Assembly: GCF_018333235.1 (NCBI RefSeq)
Contig: NZ_BORP01000002.1
Span: 434,001-498,000, forward strand
DNA from: Ornithinibacillus bavariensis
GTDB lineage: Bacteria > Bacillota > Bacilli > Bacillales > Amphibacillaceae
Direction of reading: 5' to 3'
Length of the DNA: 64,000 bases
The notes beneath the pieces were generated by a model, which did not search any database, was not told the origin of the DNA, and saw only the letters and a list, made by a program, of their open reading frames with translations. The translations under genes and the position numbers were made by a program. How positions within the stretch are numbered: position 1 is the first letter of the stretch; every line of letters begins with the position of its first letter. Shown piece after piece: positions 53,459 through 62,021 of the stretch.

Positions 53459-55750
53459 CTAGTTGGATATATTTACTTCAATTGGTACAGATACTAAGTT
53501 CCACTGTTTGCCGAGCATTTCAAATGTATGCATAGCAAATATTTGCGCTTGTCCAGGTGATAGAGCTGTAATGGTGTTTCCTTCAATTTGGACATTTTGT
53601 TCGTTCTCAGACGCAAAGAGTGTTGTTTCAATGTTTTGCTTTTCATCTACCCGATAGTTAACAAAAGTCTTAGCTTGAATGGTTGCCGTTTTTCCTACCT
53701 TTAAATTCCGCTTTTTAATTGGTGTGTCGATTTTAGTAGGCGCATCTGTTAGCCACTGTGTATAATCGGTTATTGGTCCAATAAGTCCTTTTTTGAGTAG
53801 TTCTTCAAAAGGCTCCTGACTACGGAATGTCCAGTGCATATTTATAATACCTCGCTGTCTCATATACGTAATAGATTCCTCGGAAAGACTACCATAGCTA
53901 GAATTTAATCTCGCGCCGATTGTTGTTGCATAATTGAGCATTTGTTCTGCATCCTGTATGCGCTGTTGCTCGGAACCAGGTACAGAGGCTGAATATAGAT
54001 AGCCTACACTAATCCCCGGTGCAATTTCACGGAATTTCTTGACCGTGTCTATACTAAAGCTTTGTAGGACAACCATGTCTTCCATTCCTTCGTCCTTAAT
54101 CTCTTGCAAAACTTGCTCTTCAATATTTTCAGCCTTTACTTCGATTAGAAGTATGATATCTTTGTCTTTAAACCCTTGAAGGAATTCACGGAAGGTTGGT
54201 ACTTTTTCTCCTGCAAATTCAGGTCCGAATTTTATTCCTGCATCAAGTGAACGGATTTCCTCTAAGGTCAAATCTGCAACATTTCCAGTGCCGTTTGTCG
54301 TCCGATTGACAGTGGTATCATGCATTATAATTAGCTGTCCGTCTTTTGTTTGTTGTACATCAGTTTCAATAAGGTCTGCGCCTAAGTCGTATGCCAAATG
54401 ATAGCCTACCATTGTATTCTCTGGGGCAAGGGAAGGTACGCCACGATGCGCGACAACAATAGGACGTTGTACGAATGTGTTTTCTGGATAAAGACTGTAT
54501 GCTGTTACAGCCTTACTTGGATTTTCGGTAATAATCCCATCAACACCAGCGTGTAGTAAATCATGGATATTCTCCCCAATTCCCCAAACAGCAATCGCAC
54601 GAGTATGGAAATAGTAAACAGTTTTATCGGTTATAAGACGCTCTGGTAGAACAATACTCATTGAACGACTACGGTTTGCATCCGTAACTAGCTTTTTTAG
54701 ATCGTGCTTATTTAAATGTTCTTTATTGTAAAGAATCGCACCACGTACTTGAGGGTGTGCTGCTTTAATTTGGTTAATAATTTCTTGATTGGAGGATATG
54801 ATGTGAATATCTTTTGTGGAAACAGTGTCTAGAACTTCAATCACTCCATTTGCTACGTCTTGATTTTCTACTTGGATAGTTGGTATTGCTTTCCCTCTTA
54901 TACTAGCAAGCATATCCAAGAGTAATATATCTCCAACTATAATGTTACCGCTTTCATTTAATTGCGCATCTAGTAGCACATTGGAAGCACCTGATAATAG
55001 GTTGGTATCACTAGAAATAATTGTTGGTGCATTTACCATATTTGTGTCTGGTTCATCTGGTAAGAAGGCATTAGAATGTTCAATTGGTGGTAAATCATTT
55101 GCTCTGGTAGTTACGAGTACATTATCAAATTCTACAGTGGCGCCAGATACTTGAAAACCTAAATTTCCCTCTAACCATTGATTCGCAAGATCAGTATCAA
55201 TTACTAGCTGACCGTTAATATATTGTTGAATACGTTCACCTTTTGCAATTACCTTAAGCCGATATGCTTGCCCATATCGAAAGTCCTCCGGATAGAACTT
55301 CTTTGCAGGTACACTCCATGTATTTGATTCTGTCCTTATTGCAAATTCTACTCCGTTTAAGGCAGAAGTTCCCTTACGAACAGCAAATTGGTAATATGGG
55401 TAGTTATCATTCTGTACGCGATACATGAGAGATACCCATCGAGCATTATCTACAGCAGATTTAAATGTTACATCTGCTTCAAAAACGTAGTCTCCGATTT
55501 TGTCAGGCACTGGAATTAATACTCTAGAAGGTGACGAAGTACTTGAAGATGATAAGATCAGCTTCCCATCTTGAGTGGTTGCATTTCCCTCTAGAATCTC
55601 CCACCCGTCTGGTAGCTGTCCGTTTGTTAGCTGATTAAAGTTCTCTTCAATTAGCTTATTTTCATTTGCGGAAGCATGAGGTGTCTGTAGTAAATAGGTA
55701 AGCATAAATAAAATTGCTAGCATAGGAATTAGATAAATACGTTTCCTCAT
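53459..55750 (-). CDS. Secreted multidomain glycerophosphodiester phosphodiesterase
   Basis: A 763-residue exported enzyme. Signal peptide about 1-28. A LamG/jelly-roll-like domain follows (about 35-215). About 265-420 looks like a GDPD domain missing its catalytic half, ending AVWGIGENIHDLLHAGVDG. The intact GDPD domain is about 430-680, with VAHRGVPSLAPENT, IETDVQQTKDGQLIIMHD and VNRTTNG as catalytic and metal segments. A C-terminal beta domain covers about 690-763. It would release glycerol 3-phosphate from glycerophosphodiesters or teichoic acid outside the cell. No sorting signal is seen. It is divergent from an ABC importer; its leader has a terminator, and glpP is nearby. Confidence 0.9.
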   Translation of the reverse strand: MRKRIYLIPMLAILFMLTYLLQTPHASANENKLIEENFNQLTNGQLPDGWEILEGNATTQDGKLILSSSSTSSPSRVLIPVPDKIGDYVFEADVTFKSAVDNARWVSLMYRVQNDNYPYYQFAVRKGTSALNGVEFAIRTESNTWSVPAKKFYPEDFRYGQAYRLKVIAKGERIQQYINGQLVIDTDLANQWLEGNLGFQVSGATVEFDNVLVTTRANDLPPIEHSNAFLPDEPDTNMVNAPTIISSDTNLLSGASNVLLDAQLNESGNIIVGDILLLDMLASIRGKAIPTIQVENQDVANGVIEVLDTVSTKDIHIISSNQEIINQIKAAHPQVRGAILYNKEHLNKHDLKKLVTDANRSRSMSIVLPERLITDKTVYYFHTRAIAVWGIGENIHDLLHAGVDGIITENPSKAVTAYSLYPENTFVQRPIVVAHRGVPSLAPENTMVGYHLAYDLGADLIETDVQQTKDGQLIIMHDTTVNRTTNGTGNVADLTLEEIRSLDAGIKFGPEFAGEKVPTFREFLQGFKDKDIILLIEVKAENIEEQVLQEIKDEGMEDMVVLQSFSIDTVKKFREIAPGISVGYLYSASVPGSEQQRIQDAEQMLNYATTIGARLNSSYGSLSEESITYMRQRGIINMHWTFRSQEPFEELLKKGLIGPITDYTQWLTDAPTKIDTPIKKRNLKVGKTATIQAKTFVNYRVDEKQNIETTLFASENEQNVQIEGNTITALSPGQAQIFAMHTFEMLGKQWNLVSVPIEVNISN

Positions 55751-55832
55751 TAGAAATATTCCTCCTTACATATTGGTAAAAACTTACTTAAATACTATTT
55801 CTACGATTCTTTCCCCCTTTCGATATACGGTA

Positions 55833-55893
55833 GAAAAAAAGAGAAGAAACCAAATAGCCCTATAAATTAGGGGGATATTCGGTATCTTCTCTT
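55833..55893 (-). promoter_or_regulatory. Leader terminator of the glycerophosphodiesterase gene (candidate GlpP target)
   Basis: On the minus strand AAGAGAAGATACC (55893-55881) pairs with GGTTTCTTCTCTT (55851-55839) around an inner CCCTAA/TTAGGG-type hairpin, followed by seven T at 55840-55834. It lies in the 5' leader, about 85 nt before the start codon, so it must be overcome for expression. It begins with the 9-mer AAGAGAAGA, also found in the leader at 56179. Confidence 0.7.
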
Positions 55894-55928
55894 GGACTCC
55901 TACCAGTATATAAAGTTAATAATAGTAT

Positions 55929-55947
55929 ATCCTATGGCGCATAGGAT
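55929..55947. promoter_or_regulatory. Operator-like palindrome between divergent genes
   Basis: ATCCTATG-GCG-CATAGGAT is a perfect 8-bp inverted repeat with a 3-bp centre, and a further CATAGG lies at 55953. It sits upstream of the glycerophosphodiesterase leader. The binding protein is unknown. Confidence 0.45.
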
Positions 55948-56113
55948 TCGTCCATAGGGAGAAGTCTTCATTCTATTAAACGGATTCTAGTAATTTAGAA
56001 TTATATTTCTTTCCCAAGTTGTAGGTCCTGTAACTGGTAAGGATATAGATTACTCAGATTATTATAAAATACTGAGATACTATAATTATGTAATGAATTT
56101 AAAAATTTCCCTA

Positions 56114-56142
56114 TTTACAAAAATGAAACCGTTTGCTAAAAT
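56114..56142 (+). promoter_or_regulatory. Sigma-A promoter with embedded cre-like site
   Basis: TTTACA (56114-56119), 17 bp, TAAAAT (56137-56142). ATGAAACCGTTTGCTA at 56123-56138 fits the CcpA cre consensus with one mismatch. The predicted start near 56149 leaves a leader of about 140 nt containing a terminator. Confidence 0.6.
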
Positions 56143-56178
56143 TAATACAACCTTAATTGAATAGTTCTCAGAGAATAT

Positions 56179-56243
56179 AAGAGAAGAGAATGAAATGAAG
56201 GCCCTTTCTTTTTGGAGAGGGGGAATTTTTCGTTCTCTTTTTT
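56179..56243 (+). promoter_or_regulatory. Leader terminator of the ABC operon (candidate GlpP target)
   Basis: GAGAATGAA (56186-56194) pairs with TTCGTTCTC (56229-56237), inner CCCTTT/GAGGG pairing, then six T. It is preceded by AAGAGAAGA at 56179-56187, the same 9-mer as in the divergent leader. It lies upstream of the true ATG at 56288, so the operon needs antitermination. Confidence 0.7.
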
Positions 56244-56287
56244 CTATCATGGGAATTTATTCACTTAAAATTCAAAGGGGGATATAC

Positions 56288-57331
56288 ATGAAACGAATAG
56301 TTTTGGCATTATTTTCATTAGTATTTTTAGTAGGTTTTCTTGCCGCATGTGCAGGTGAATCTTCTGGTGATGGAAAGGGGAAAGGAAAAGGGGATTCCTC
56401 TGATCCAATAACACTTTATTCACCAGAAACTCCTGATTTAACAAAGGAACTGGCTGCAAAGTTCGAGGAATTGTATGGACAAAAGGTAAACGTTCACTAT
56501 GCTGGTACGAATGTGTTAGTAAACCAAATGATGGCGGAAAAGGGTAATCCACAAGCTGACGTTTGGTATGGTGGTGGGGGACTTCTACCGTTTGAATCTG
56601 CAGTTGATAAAGGTATCATTACGAAATACATACCAGAAAGTGCAGAAGACTGGGAAGTAGTTGAAAATGGTATCAAAATGAAGCATCAAGATGGATATTA
56701 TGTTGGTACTGAATTATTCGTATTAGGTTTTGCTTACAATACAGATCTGGTAACTGAAGAAGAAGCACCAAAAACTTGGGAAGATTTATTAGATCCAAAA
56801 TGGGAAGGGAAAATTCAATTCCCGAATCCAGCAGCATCCGGAACAGCAACACTTATGGTGCTAAGCCACATGATGCAGTATGGTGAGGAAGCTGGTTGGG
56901 AATATTTCCAAAAGCTAGCAGATCAATCAAACTCAATTCCTGACTCTGGTTCAGCTCCTACGAAAGCAGTAGCAATGGGTGAAGCACATATCGCAGTTGG
57001 ATTTGACTTTATGGCATATGAGCATAAAGCAAAGGGTGAAACAGTAGATTTTGTTGTTCCTGATAAAACTCCTATTCTTGTAAACCCAGCAACTCTTGTA
57101 GAGGGTGCTCCAAACCCTGAGGGTGGAAAGAAATTCATGGACTTTATGCTAGGTAAGGAAGCACAACAAATTCTTGCAAATTGGTATCATATTCCAATTA
57201 ATAAAGAAGTAGAATCTAAGACACCTTTAAATATTGATTCTATTAAGGAAAATGCAGTTGATTTAGATATTGATTGGGTAAACGAAAATTATGATCGTAT
57301 TCGTAATGAGTGGAAAAGTAAAATTAACTAA
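56288..57331 (+). CDS. ABC transporter substrate-binding lipoprotein (Fe/phosphonate-type fold)
   Basis: A 347-residue extracellular solute-binding protein of family 1. ATG at 56288 after AAAGGGGG; a longer frame starting at 56195 would run through the leader terminator. Lipobox LAAC near residue 21, then a Gly/Lys-rich linker. YSPETPDLTKELAAKFEE (about 45) and PQADVWYGGGGLLPFESAV (about 85) resemble iron(III) and 2-aminoethylphosphonate binding proteins. The gene context (glycerophosphodiesterase, GlpP, phosphatase) favours glycerol 3-phosphate or a glycerophosphodiester as ligand. That is inference. Confidence 0.85.
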   Translation: MKRIVLALFSLVFLVGFLAACAGESSGDGKGKGKGDSSDPITLYSPETPDLTKELAAKFEELYGQKVNVHYAGTNVLVNQMMAEKGNPQADVWYGGGGLLPFESAVDKGIITKYIPESAEDWEVVENGIKMKHQDGYYVGTELFVLGFAYNTDLVTEEEAPKTWEDLLDPKWEGKIQFPNPAASGTATLMVLSHMMQYGEEAGWEYFQKLADQSNSIPDSGSAPTKAVAMGEAHIAVGFDFMAYEHKAKGETVDFVVPDKTPILVNPATLVEGAPNPEGGKKFMDFMLGKEAQQILANWYHIPINKEVESKTPLNIDSIKENAVDLDIDWVNENYDRIRNEWKSKIN

Positions 57332-57345
57332 AGGAAGTTGATAAT

Positions 57346-58467
57346 ATGGGGTCAGTTGTAGTAGAACAGCTTAGGAAGGATTTTTCGGGTGTAACTGTAC
57401 TTCAGAACATTGATTTGGACATTAAAGAGGGCGAATTCTTTGCTCTCTTAGGTCCATCTGGTTGTGGAAAAACAACGACAATGAGATGTATAGCTGGGTT
57501 TGAAAGTCCGACAAGTGGAACTATCAAAATTGGAGATAGGGATGTAGCTAAATTAGCACCAAATGAAAGAAACTGTGGAATGGTATTCCAGAGCTACGCA
57601 TTATTTCCACATATGAATGTATTTGATAATGTTGCTTATAGTTTAAATATTAAAGAGCTACGAAAGGGTAACTTGTTCAAAAAGGTCGGGGTTTACACAC
57701 GTATGCTCAATAGTAAATTAGTCAAATATCCTAAAGAAATCGAAAAGAAGGTTATGGATATTTTAGAGTATGTTGAGCTTACCGACCATGCAAAAAAATT
57801 GACGAGTGAGCTTTCTGGTGGACAACAACAGCGTGTTGCCTTAGCTAGAGCCCTTGTAATGGAACCGGAAGTACTATTAATGGATGAACCTTTATCCAAC
57901 CTCGATTTAAAGCTACGTCACACGATGCGTAATACTATTCGACGTATTCAACAGGATTTGAAAATTACAACAATCTTCGTTACACATGATCAAGAAGAAG
58001 CAATGAGTATGGCAGACCGGATTGCCGTTATGAAGGATGGAGAAATATTACAGATCGGTACACCAACTGATTTATATAGTAATCCAAAGACACCATTTAT
58101 TGCTGACTTCGTAGGAACGTCGAATATTCTTCCTGGTAAAGTGGTAGCAAGTGATAATGGAATTACTACTGTCCAGATTGGAAATCAACAGATTAAATCA
58201 GTTACGCAAACCGATAAGACGGATGTTCAAGTAATTATTCGTCCAGAAAATATCAATGTCTTAAATGGCGGTAGCGATGATTATGACAATGCTTTTGAAG
58301 GTACTATCCAGTTTGCTACTTACCTAGGTAACACCGTTCGTTACGATATAAAAGTTGGTGAGCATCAGCTTGTAGTGGACACTACATATGAATCTGGGGA
58401 TAGTATTAAACGAAGCGGGGAGAAGGTTCGATTAGGAGTATCACCTGAAAGGGTGTTACTAATATGA
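57346..58467 (+). CDS. ABC transporter ATP-binding protein (PotA/FbpC/UgpC type)
   Basis: A 373-residue ATPase. Walker A GPSGCGKTTT (about 37), Q-loop MVFQSYALFPHM, signature LSGGQQQR (about 155), Walker B VLLMDEPLSNLD and H-loop FVTHDQEE. A TOBE-type regulatory domain fills about 290-373. An insertion of about 25 residues (LRKGNLFKKVGVYTRMLNS, about 105-123) lies between the Q-loop and signature. Its start is 14 bp after the binding protein; its stop overlaps the permease. Confidence 0.92.
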   Translation: MGSVVVEQLRKDFSGVTVLQNIDLDIKEGEFFALLGPSGCGKTTTMRCIAGFESPTSGTIKIGDRDVAKLAPNERNCGMVFQSYALFPHMNVFDNVAYSLNIKELRKGNLFKKVGVYTRMLNSKLVKYPKEIEKKVMDILEYVELTDHAKKLTSELSGGQQQRVALARALVMEPEVLLMDEPLSNLDLKLRHTMRNTIRRIQQDLKITTIFVTHDQEEAMSMADRIAVMKDGEILQIGTPTDLYSNPKTPFIADFVGTSNILPGKVVASDNGITTVQIGNQQIKSVTQTDKTDVQVIIRPENINVLNGGSDDYDNAFEGTIQFATYLGNTVRYDIKVGEHQLVVDTTYESGDSIKRSGEKVRLGVSPERVLLI

Positions 58468-60167
58468 GTAAATTAAAACGTTTTTTATCAGGAATGGGAT
58501 TTATTAAGCTTCTTATCTATGGATTTTTCCTGTTGTTTCTCATTATCCCGTTGTTATCCGTGTTTTTGGTTGCTTTTACAAATGAACCAATAAATGTATT
58601 TGGCTCATTGATAAGTCTTGAGCAGATGCAAACTACCATCGAGCAATTCAAAAATGCGACACTTGATAATTTTAAGTCTATTTTTTCCTATGGGCATTAT
58701 TTTCAAGGGTTACTGAATAGTTTAAAGCTATCATTAATCGTTTCATTATGGGTGCTTGTCATCTGTATCCCGATAGCATATGGTATTGCCCGCACAAAAA
58801 TGCCATTTAAGAAAACAATAAGTGGATTAGTAACTATTCCATTAGTTATTCCTACATTTATTTCTGCATATGCATTCATTATCATGTTCGGTCGTTCAGG
58901 CTGGGTAACGTATATTTATCAGCAATTGGGTGGAGAAGGGATGCTAATTGATCCGTATTCCATGACTGGAATAGCTATCGTGCAAATCTTTTTCTTCTTT
59001 CCTTATGCTTTATGGCCAATGGTAGCTGCATTCAAAGTAAGTGATGTATCGCTTGAGGAAGCTTCTCGTAATATGGGTGCAAAAAGTTGGTTAACCTTTA
59101 TTACTGTTACCTTCCCATTAGTTATTCCTGGAATGCTTTCCACTGCTCTGGTGATTTTTGCAGTTAGCTTTTCAGACTTTGGAACTCCTATTATTTTAGC
59201 ACCAAGTGATCTAAATCTGATTGTAGTTGATGCATATCGTGAAATTGCAGGATTCTTTAACTGGGGTGGAGCGGCAATCCTAACCGTCATCATGATTGCA
59301 GTAGCTGGTGTGATTTATTGGCTGCAGAATTACCTTCTAAAGGGAAGGGACTATGGAACGCTTTCCGGAAAGCCTAAGAAAATTAAGTTAATCGAGAATA
59401 AAGCATTAACAGTTCCGTTAGCAATTTTCTCTGGCTTTGTAGTAATTATTCCTTTGTTAGCCATGGGTACAATCTTTTTACAATCGATTGCAACAACTTG
59501 GGGTAAGGATCCATTACCAAGTGGCTATACACTAGAACACTATAAAACGATTTTTACATCTTCATTAGGAAATATACAAAATAGCCTTGTCCTAGCTGGT
59601 GGGGCACTAGTGCTTAGTGTAATCATTGCCATTTTCGTATCCTACTTTGTTGTGCGCCATCGCTCAATAACATTGGATTTTATGACAACCGTTCCATTAA
59701 TTGTACCAGGTATTGCGCTAGGTATTGCATTAATACAAACATTTAATACAGCACCTTTACAGCTTACTGGTACCGCTTTGATTCTGATTATTGCGTATAC
59801 AATCCGACGATTACCTTATATGGTTCGTTCTACGGTTGGTACCATGAAATCTATTAAACAGGATATTGAGGAAGCAGCAGTTAACCTTGGCGCTTCCACC
59901 TTGACCGCTGCTGTTACAGTTGTTGGTCCGTTAATGTTACCAGGTATTGCTGCAGGATCGATTCTAGTTTTCGTAACGGTCATTAAAGAAACTAGTATTT
60001 CTATATTAATGGCTCCAGCAGAGTGGGCACCAATGAGTTTAGCAATTTTCCAAAATGTGCTACGGGCAGAGTACTACTCCGCTGCAGCGATGTCCGTAAT
60101 CCTAGTTATCATGGTCCTTCTGCTACAGGCTCTTGCTAATAAACTATCTGGGGGAAATAAATCATAG
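58464..60167 (+). CDS. Fused ABC transporter permease (FbpB-like)
   Basis: A 567-residue permease made of two fused halves, about twelve hydrophobic segments. Two ATPase-contacting loops are visible: EEASRNMGAKSWLTFITV (about 196) and EEAAVNLGASTLTAAVTV (about 474). Fused permeases of this kind serve iron, putrescine-like and phosphonate importers. With the preceding two genes it forms a complete transporter. Confidence 0.92.
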   Translation: MSKLKRFLSGMGFIKLLIYGFFLLFLIIPLLSVFLVAFTNEPINVFGSLISLEQMQTTIEQFKNATLDNFKSIFSYGHYFQGLLNSLKLSLIVSLWVLVICIPIAYGIARTKMPFKKTISGLVTIPLVIPTFISAYAFIIMFGRSGWVTYIYQQLGGEGMLIDPYSMTGIAIVQIFFFFPYALWPMVAAFKVSDVSLEEASRNMGAKSWLTFITVTFPLVIPGMLSTALVIFAVSFSDFGTPIILAPSDLNLIVVDAYREIAGFFNWGGAAILTVIMIAVAGVIYWLQNYLLKGRDYGTLSGKPKKIKLIENKALTVPLAIFSGFVVIIPLLAMGTIFLQSIATTWGKDPLPSGYTLEHYKTIFTSSLGNIQNSLVLAGGALVLSVIIAIFVSYFVVRHRSITLDFMTTVPLIVPGIALGIALIQTFNTAPLQLTGTALILIIAYTIRRLPYMVRSTVGTMKSIKQDIEEAAVNLGASTLTAAVTVVGPLMLPGIAAGSILVFVTVIKETSISILMAPAEWAPMSLAIFQNVLRAEYYSAAAMSVILVIMVLLLQALANKLSGGNKS

Positions 60168-60187
60168 GTCTGTATAGGAGGAGAAAG

Positions 60188-61006
60188 ATGCAAAAGGGTT
60201 TTATCTTTGATCTGGATGGAACAGTTTATATTGATAACCAATTGATTGATGGAGCTGCTGAAGCTATTAAAGAACTGAAGGAACGTGGCGATAAGGTTGT
60301 CTTTTTAACAAACAAATCGATAGAAACGGTTTCTGCATATGTTGAAAAGCTAACAAAGCTAGGTATTACAGTAACCCGAGAAAATGTCATAAACTCTAAT
60401 TTCTTAGTTGCTCGATATTTAGCTTCACGAATCAGTAGTGAGGAAAAGGTGATGGTTATTGGTGAGCAACCCCTATTGGATGAACTAACAAATATGGGTA
60501 TTAGCATTTCCGATGATGAGACAGAGGTTAGTTATGTGGTTTTAGGTTGGGATCGGGAATTCACCTATGCCAAGCTGAATCGTGCTTTTCAAGCTTGGCG
60601 TAATGGTGCTATTGTCGTTGCAACTAACCCTGATCGAACTTGTCCAGTAGAAGGTGGCCAAATTCCAGATTGTGGTGCAATGATTGGTGCAATGGAAGGG
60701 GCAACAGGGGAGAAGGTAGAACTAATTCTCGGTAAACCTTCCCCTCTTGCTGCGAAATTCATTGTAGAGGATATTTTAAATCTACCACCTGAAAATTGTT
60801 ATATGGTCGGAGATCGATTAGAGACAGATATTCGAATGGGGAATGATTGCGGCTTACAATCTGTTCTCGTATTAACAGGTATAACTGAAAAGGGTATGCT
60901 TGAGCATACCCAACATCAGCCGAAATATGTACTGAACAGTATTAGCGAAATTCCTGAGATTACTAGATATTCAGATTCCAAAGCTTTGGATCACCTGAAG
61001 AAATAG
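60188..61006 (+). CDS. HAD-family phosphatase, NagD/AraL type
   Basis: A 272-residue HAD-IIA hydrolase. Motif I FDLDGTVYIDN (about 5-15), motif II FLTNKS (about 40), motif III Lys in LGKPSPLAAKF (about 183) and motif IV GDRLETDIRMG (about 213). Such enzymes dephosphorylate small phosphates such as glycerol phosphate, phosphoglycolate or sugar phosphates. Co-transcribed with the importer. It could convert imported glycerol 3-phosphate to glycerol and phosphate. The 3' end overlaps the convergent glpP by 44 bp. Confidence 0.9.
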   Translation: MQKGFIFDLDGTVYIDNQLIDGAAEAIKELKERGDKVVFLTNKSIETVSAYVEKLTKLGITVTRENVINSNFLVARYLASRISSEEKVMVIGEQPLLDELTNMGISISDDETEVSYVVLGWDREFTYAKLNRAFQAWRNGAIVVATNPDRTCPVEGGQIPDCGAMIGAMEGATGEKVELILGKPSPLAAKFIVEDILNLPPENCYMVGDRLETDIRMGNDCGLQSVLVLTGITEKGMLEHTQHQPKYVLNSISEIPEITRYSDSKALDHLKK

Positions 61007-61529
61007 CTAGCGCTCCGGCTTCTAGTCCGTTATTAATTTCAGTTCTATTACTTACTAACCCTCCTGCTATAATTGGTAGGTGGGTTAGTTTTGTTAATTT
61101 ATCGATGATTTGTGGCATTACGCCAGGCAAAACCTCTATTGCATCTGGTTTACAAGTGTGAGCGATTTCAATTCCTTTTTTCATGGCATTCCTGTCAATT
61201 AAAAAAATACGCTGGATTGCCATGAGACCTTCTTCCTTAGCATATTTAATTAAATTACTTTTCGTCGTAATAATACCTTTCGGCTGCCATACTTCTGTTA
61301 TATATTGAATTGCACTCTTCGTATTGGAGAGCCCGTCAATAAAATCTATATGAACAAAGGTTGTTTTATTATATTTCTTTAAACGGTCTAAATAATCCTT
61401 CGTTGTCATCAAGTCGCCAGTTAATAGGAAAATGATATTTGAATTACTGTGAATTGCCATATCTAAATGATCCTCATGCTTGACCGAAGCAATAACCTGG
61501 GATTGAACTAAATCTACTATATTGTCCAC
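60963..61529 (-). CDS. glpP: Glycerol-3-phosphate-responsive antiterminator
   Basis: A 188-residue TIM-barrel-like RNA-binding antiterminator. FVHIDFIDGLSNTKSAIQYI (about 74), GIITTKSNLIKYAKEEGLMA (about 98), AIQRIFLIDRNAMKKGI (about 117) and DAIEVLPGVMPQIIDKL (about 138) match GlpP as I remember it. In B. subtilis it binds glycerol 3-phosphate and lets transcription pass leader terminators of glpD, glpFK and glpTQ. Here the two leader terminators at 55833 and 56179 are the nearby candidate targets. GTG start after GGGGAGTGAG. Confidence 0.92.
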   Translation of the reverse strand: MDNIVDLVQSQVIASVKHEDHLDMAIHSNSNIIFLLTGDLMTTKDYLDRLKKYNKTTFVHIDFIDGLSNTKSAIQYITEVWQPKGIITTKSNLIKYAKEEGLMAIQRIFLIDRNAMKKGIEIAHTCKPDAIEVLPGVMPQIIDKLTKLTHLPIIAGGLVSNRTEINNGLEAGALAISSGDPKLWNLNI

Positions 61530-61560
61530 TAATTTCTCACTCCCCTATTTTTTGAATCGA

Positions 61561-61866
61561 TTATACCATAACAATAAAGAGCAGGTATAGAGCATAAAAC
61601 AAAAAACTCCCTATTTTTCGACAATAAATGACAAAAAACAAGGCGAAAGCAATCAATATCGATAAACTACAATTTAAAAAAACAAAAGATGATATCTCCC
61701 CAAAAGCTAGCGAAAATACCATAAGTGGGGTTCATAAAAATAAGCCTATTATTTGTCCCATGCCAATGCGTAAAATAATGAACATTGTATTTACAATTTT
61801 CCCCCCCATTACATCATGCATTGATGAGATTGGTTTGTAAAGTGAGTAGAGAAGGTCGTATTTCAT
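61561..61866 (-). pseudogene. Small membrane-protein gene interrupted by an in-frame stop
   Basis: From ATG 61866 to TAA 61561 the minus strand gives 102 codons in one frame, with a single TGA at 61734-61732. The two halves read MKYDLLYSLYKPISS...GQIIGLFL and TPLMVFSLAFGEISS...ALYLLFIVMV, together three or four hydrophobic segments with plausible loops. One base change (TGA from TGG or CGA) explains it. The C-terminus faintly resembles cation/proton or calcium antiporters, but I would not name it. The ribosome site is weak, so the true start may differ. Confidence 0.5.
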
Positions 61867-61907
61867 AACAATTATTAACTCTCTATGACTAGTTATACAA
61901 TTCCATC

Positions 61908-61948
61908 AAAAAAAGCCAACTCCTCCGTATACGCACAGGAAATCGGCC
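61908..61948 (-). terminator. Terminator of the peptide/M50 protease unit
   Basis: On the minus strand GCCGATTTCC pairs, with GU pairs, to GGAGGAGTTGGC, followed by seven T at 61914-61908. Confidence 0.65.
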
Positions 61949-62021
61949 ATTTTTAGGTTGAAGCTTTGTTTTTAGGTTAAGTAAAATTGCTTTTATTTAT
62001 TCCAGAATAGCTGCCATTCCT

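Noticed and set aside
53459-53657. Reading frames opposite to the phosphodiesterase gene
   Set aside because: They are frame shadows of a clear 763-residue gene and have no ribosome sites.
56195-56287. Longer start for the ABC binding protein
   Set aside because: It would translate through the leader terminator and place the signal peptide far from the N-terminus. ATG 56288 has a good ribosome site and gives a proper lipoprotein signal.
61628-61840. 70-codon plus-strand reading frame
   Set aside because: The opposite strand in the same place holds a much more protein-like membrane frame with one stop. The plus frame has no ribosome site.
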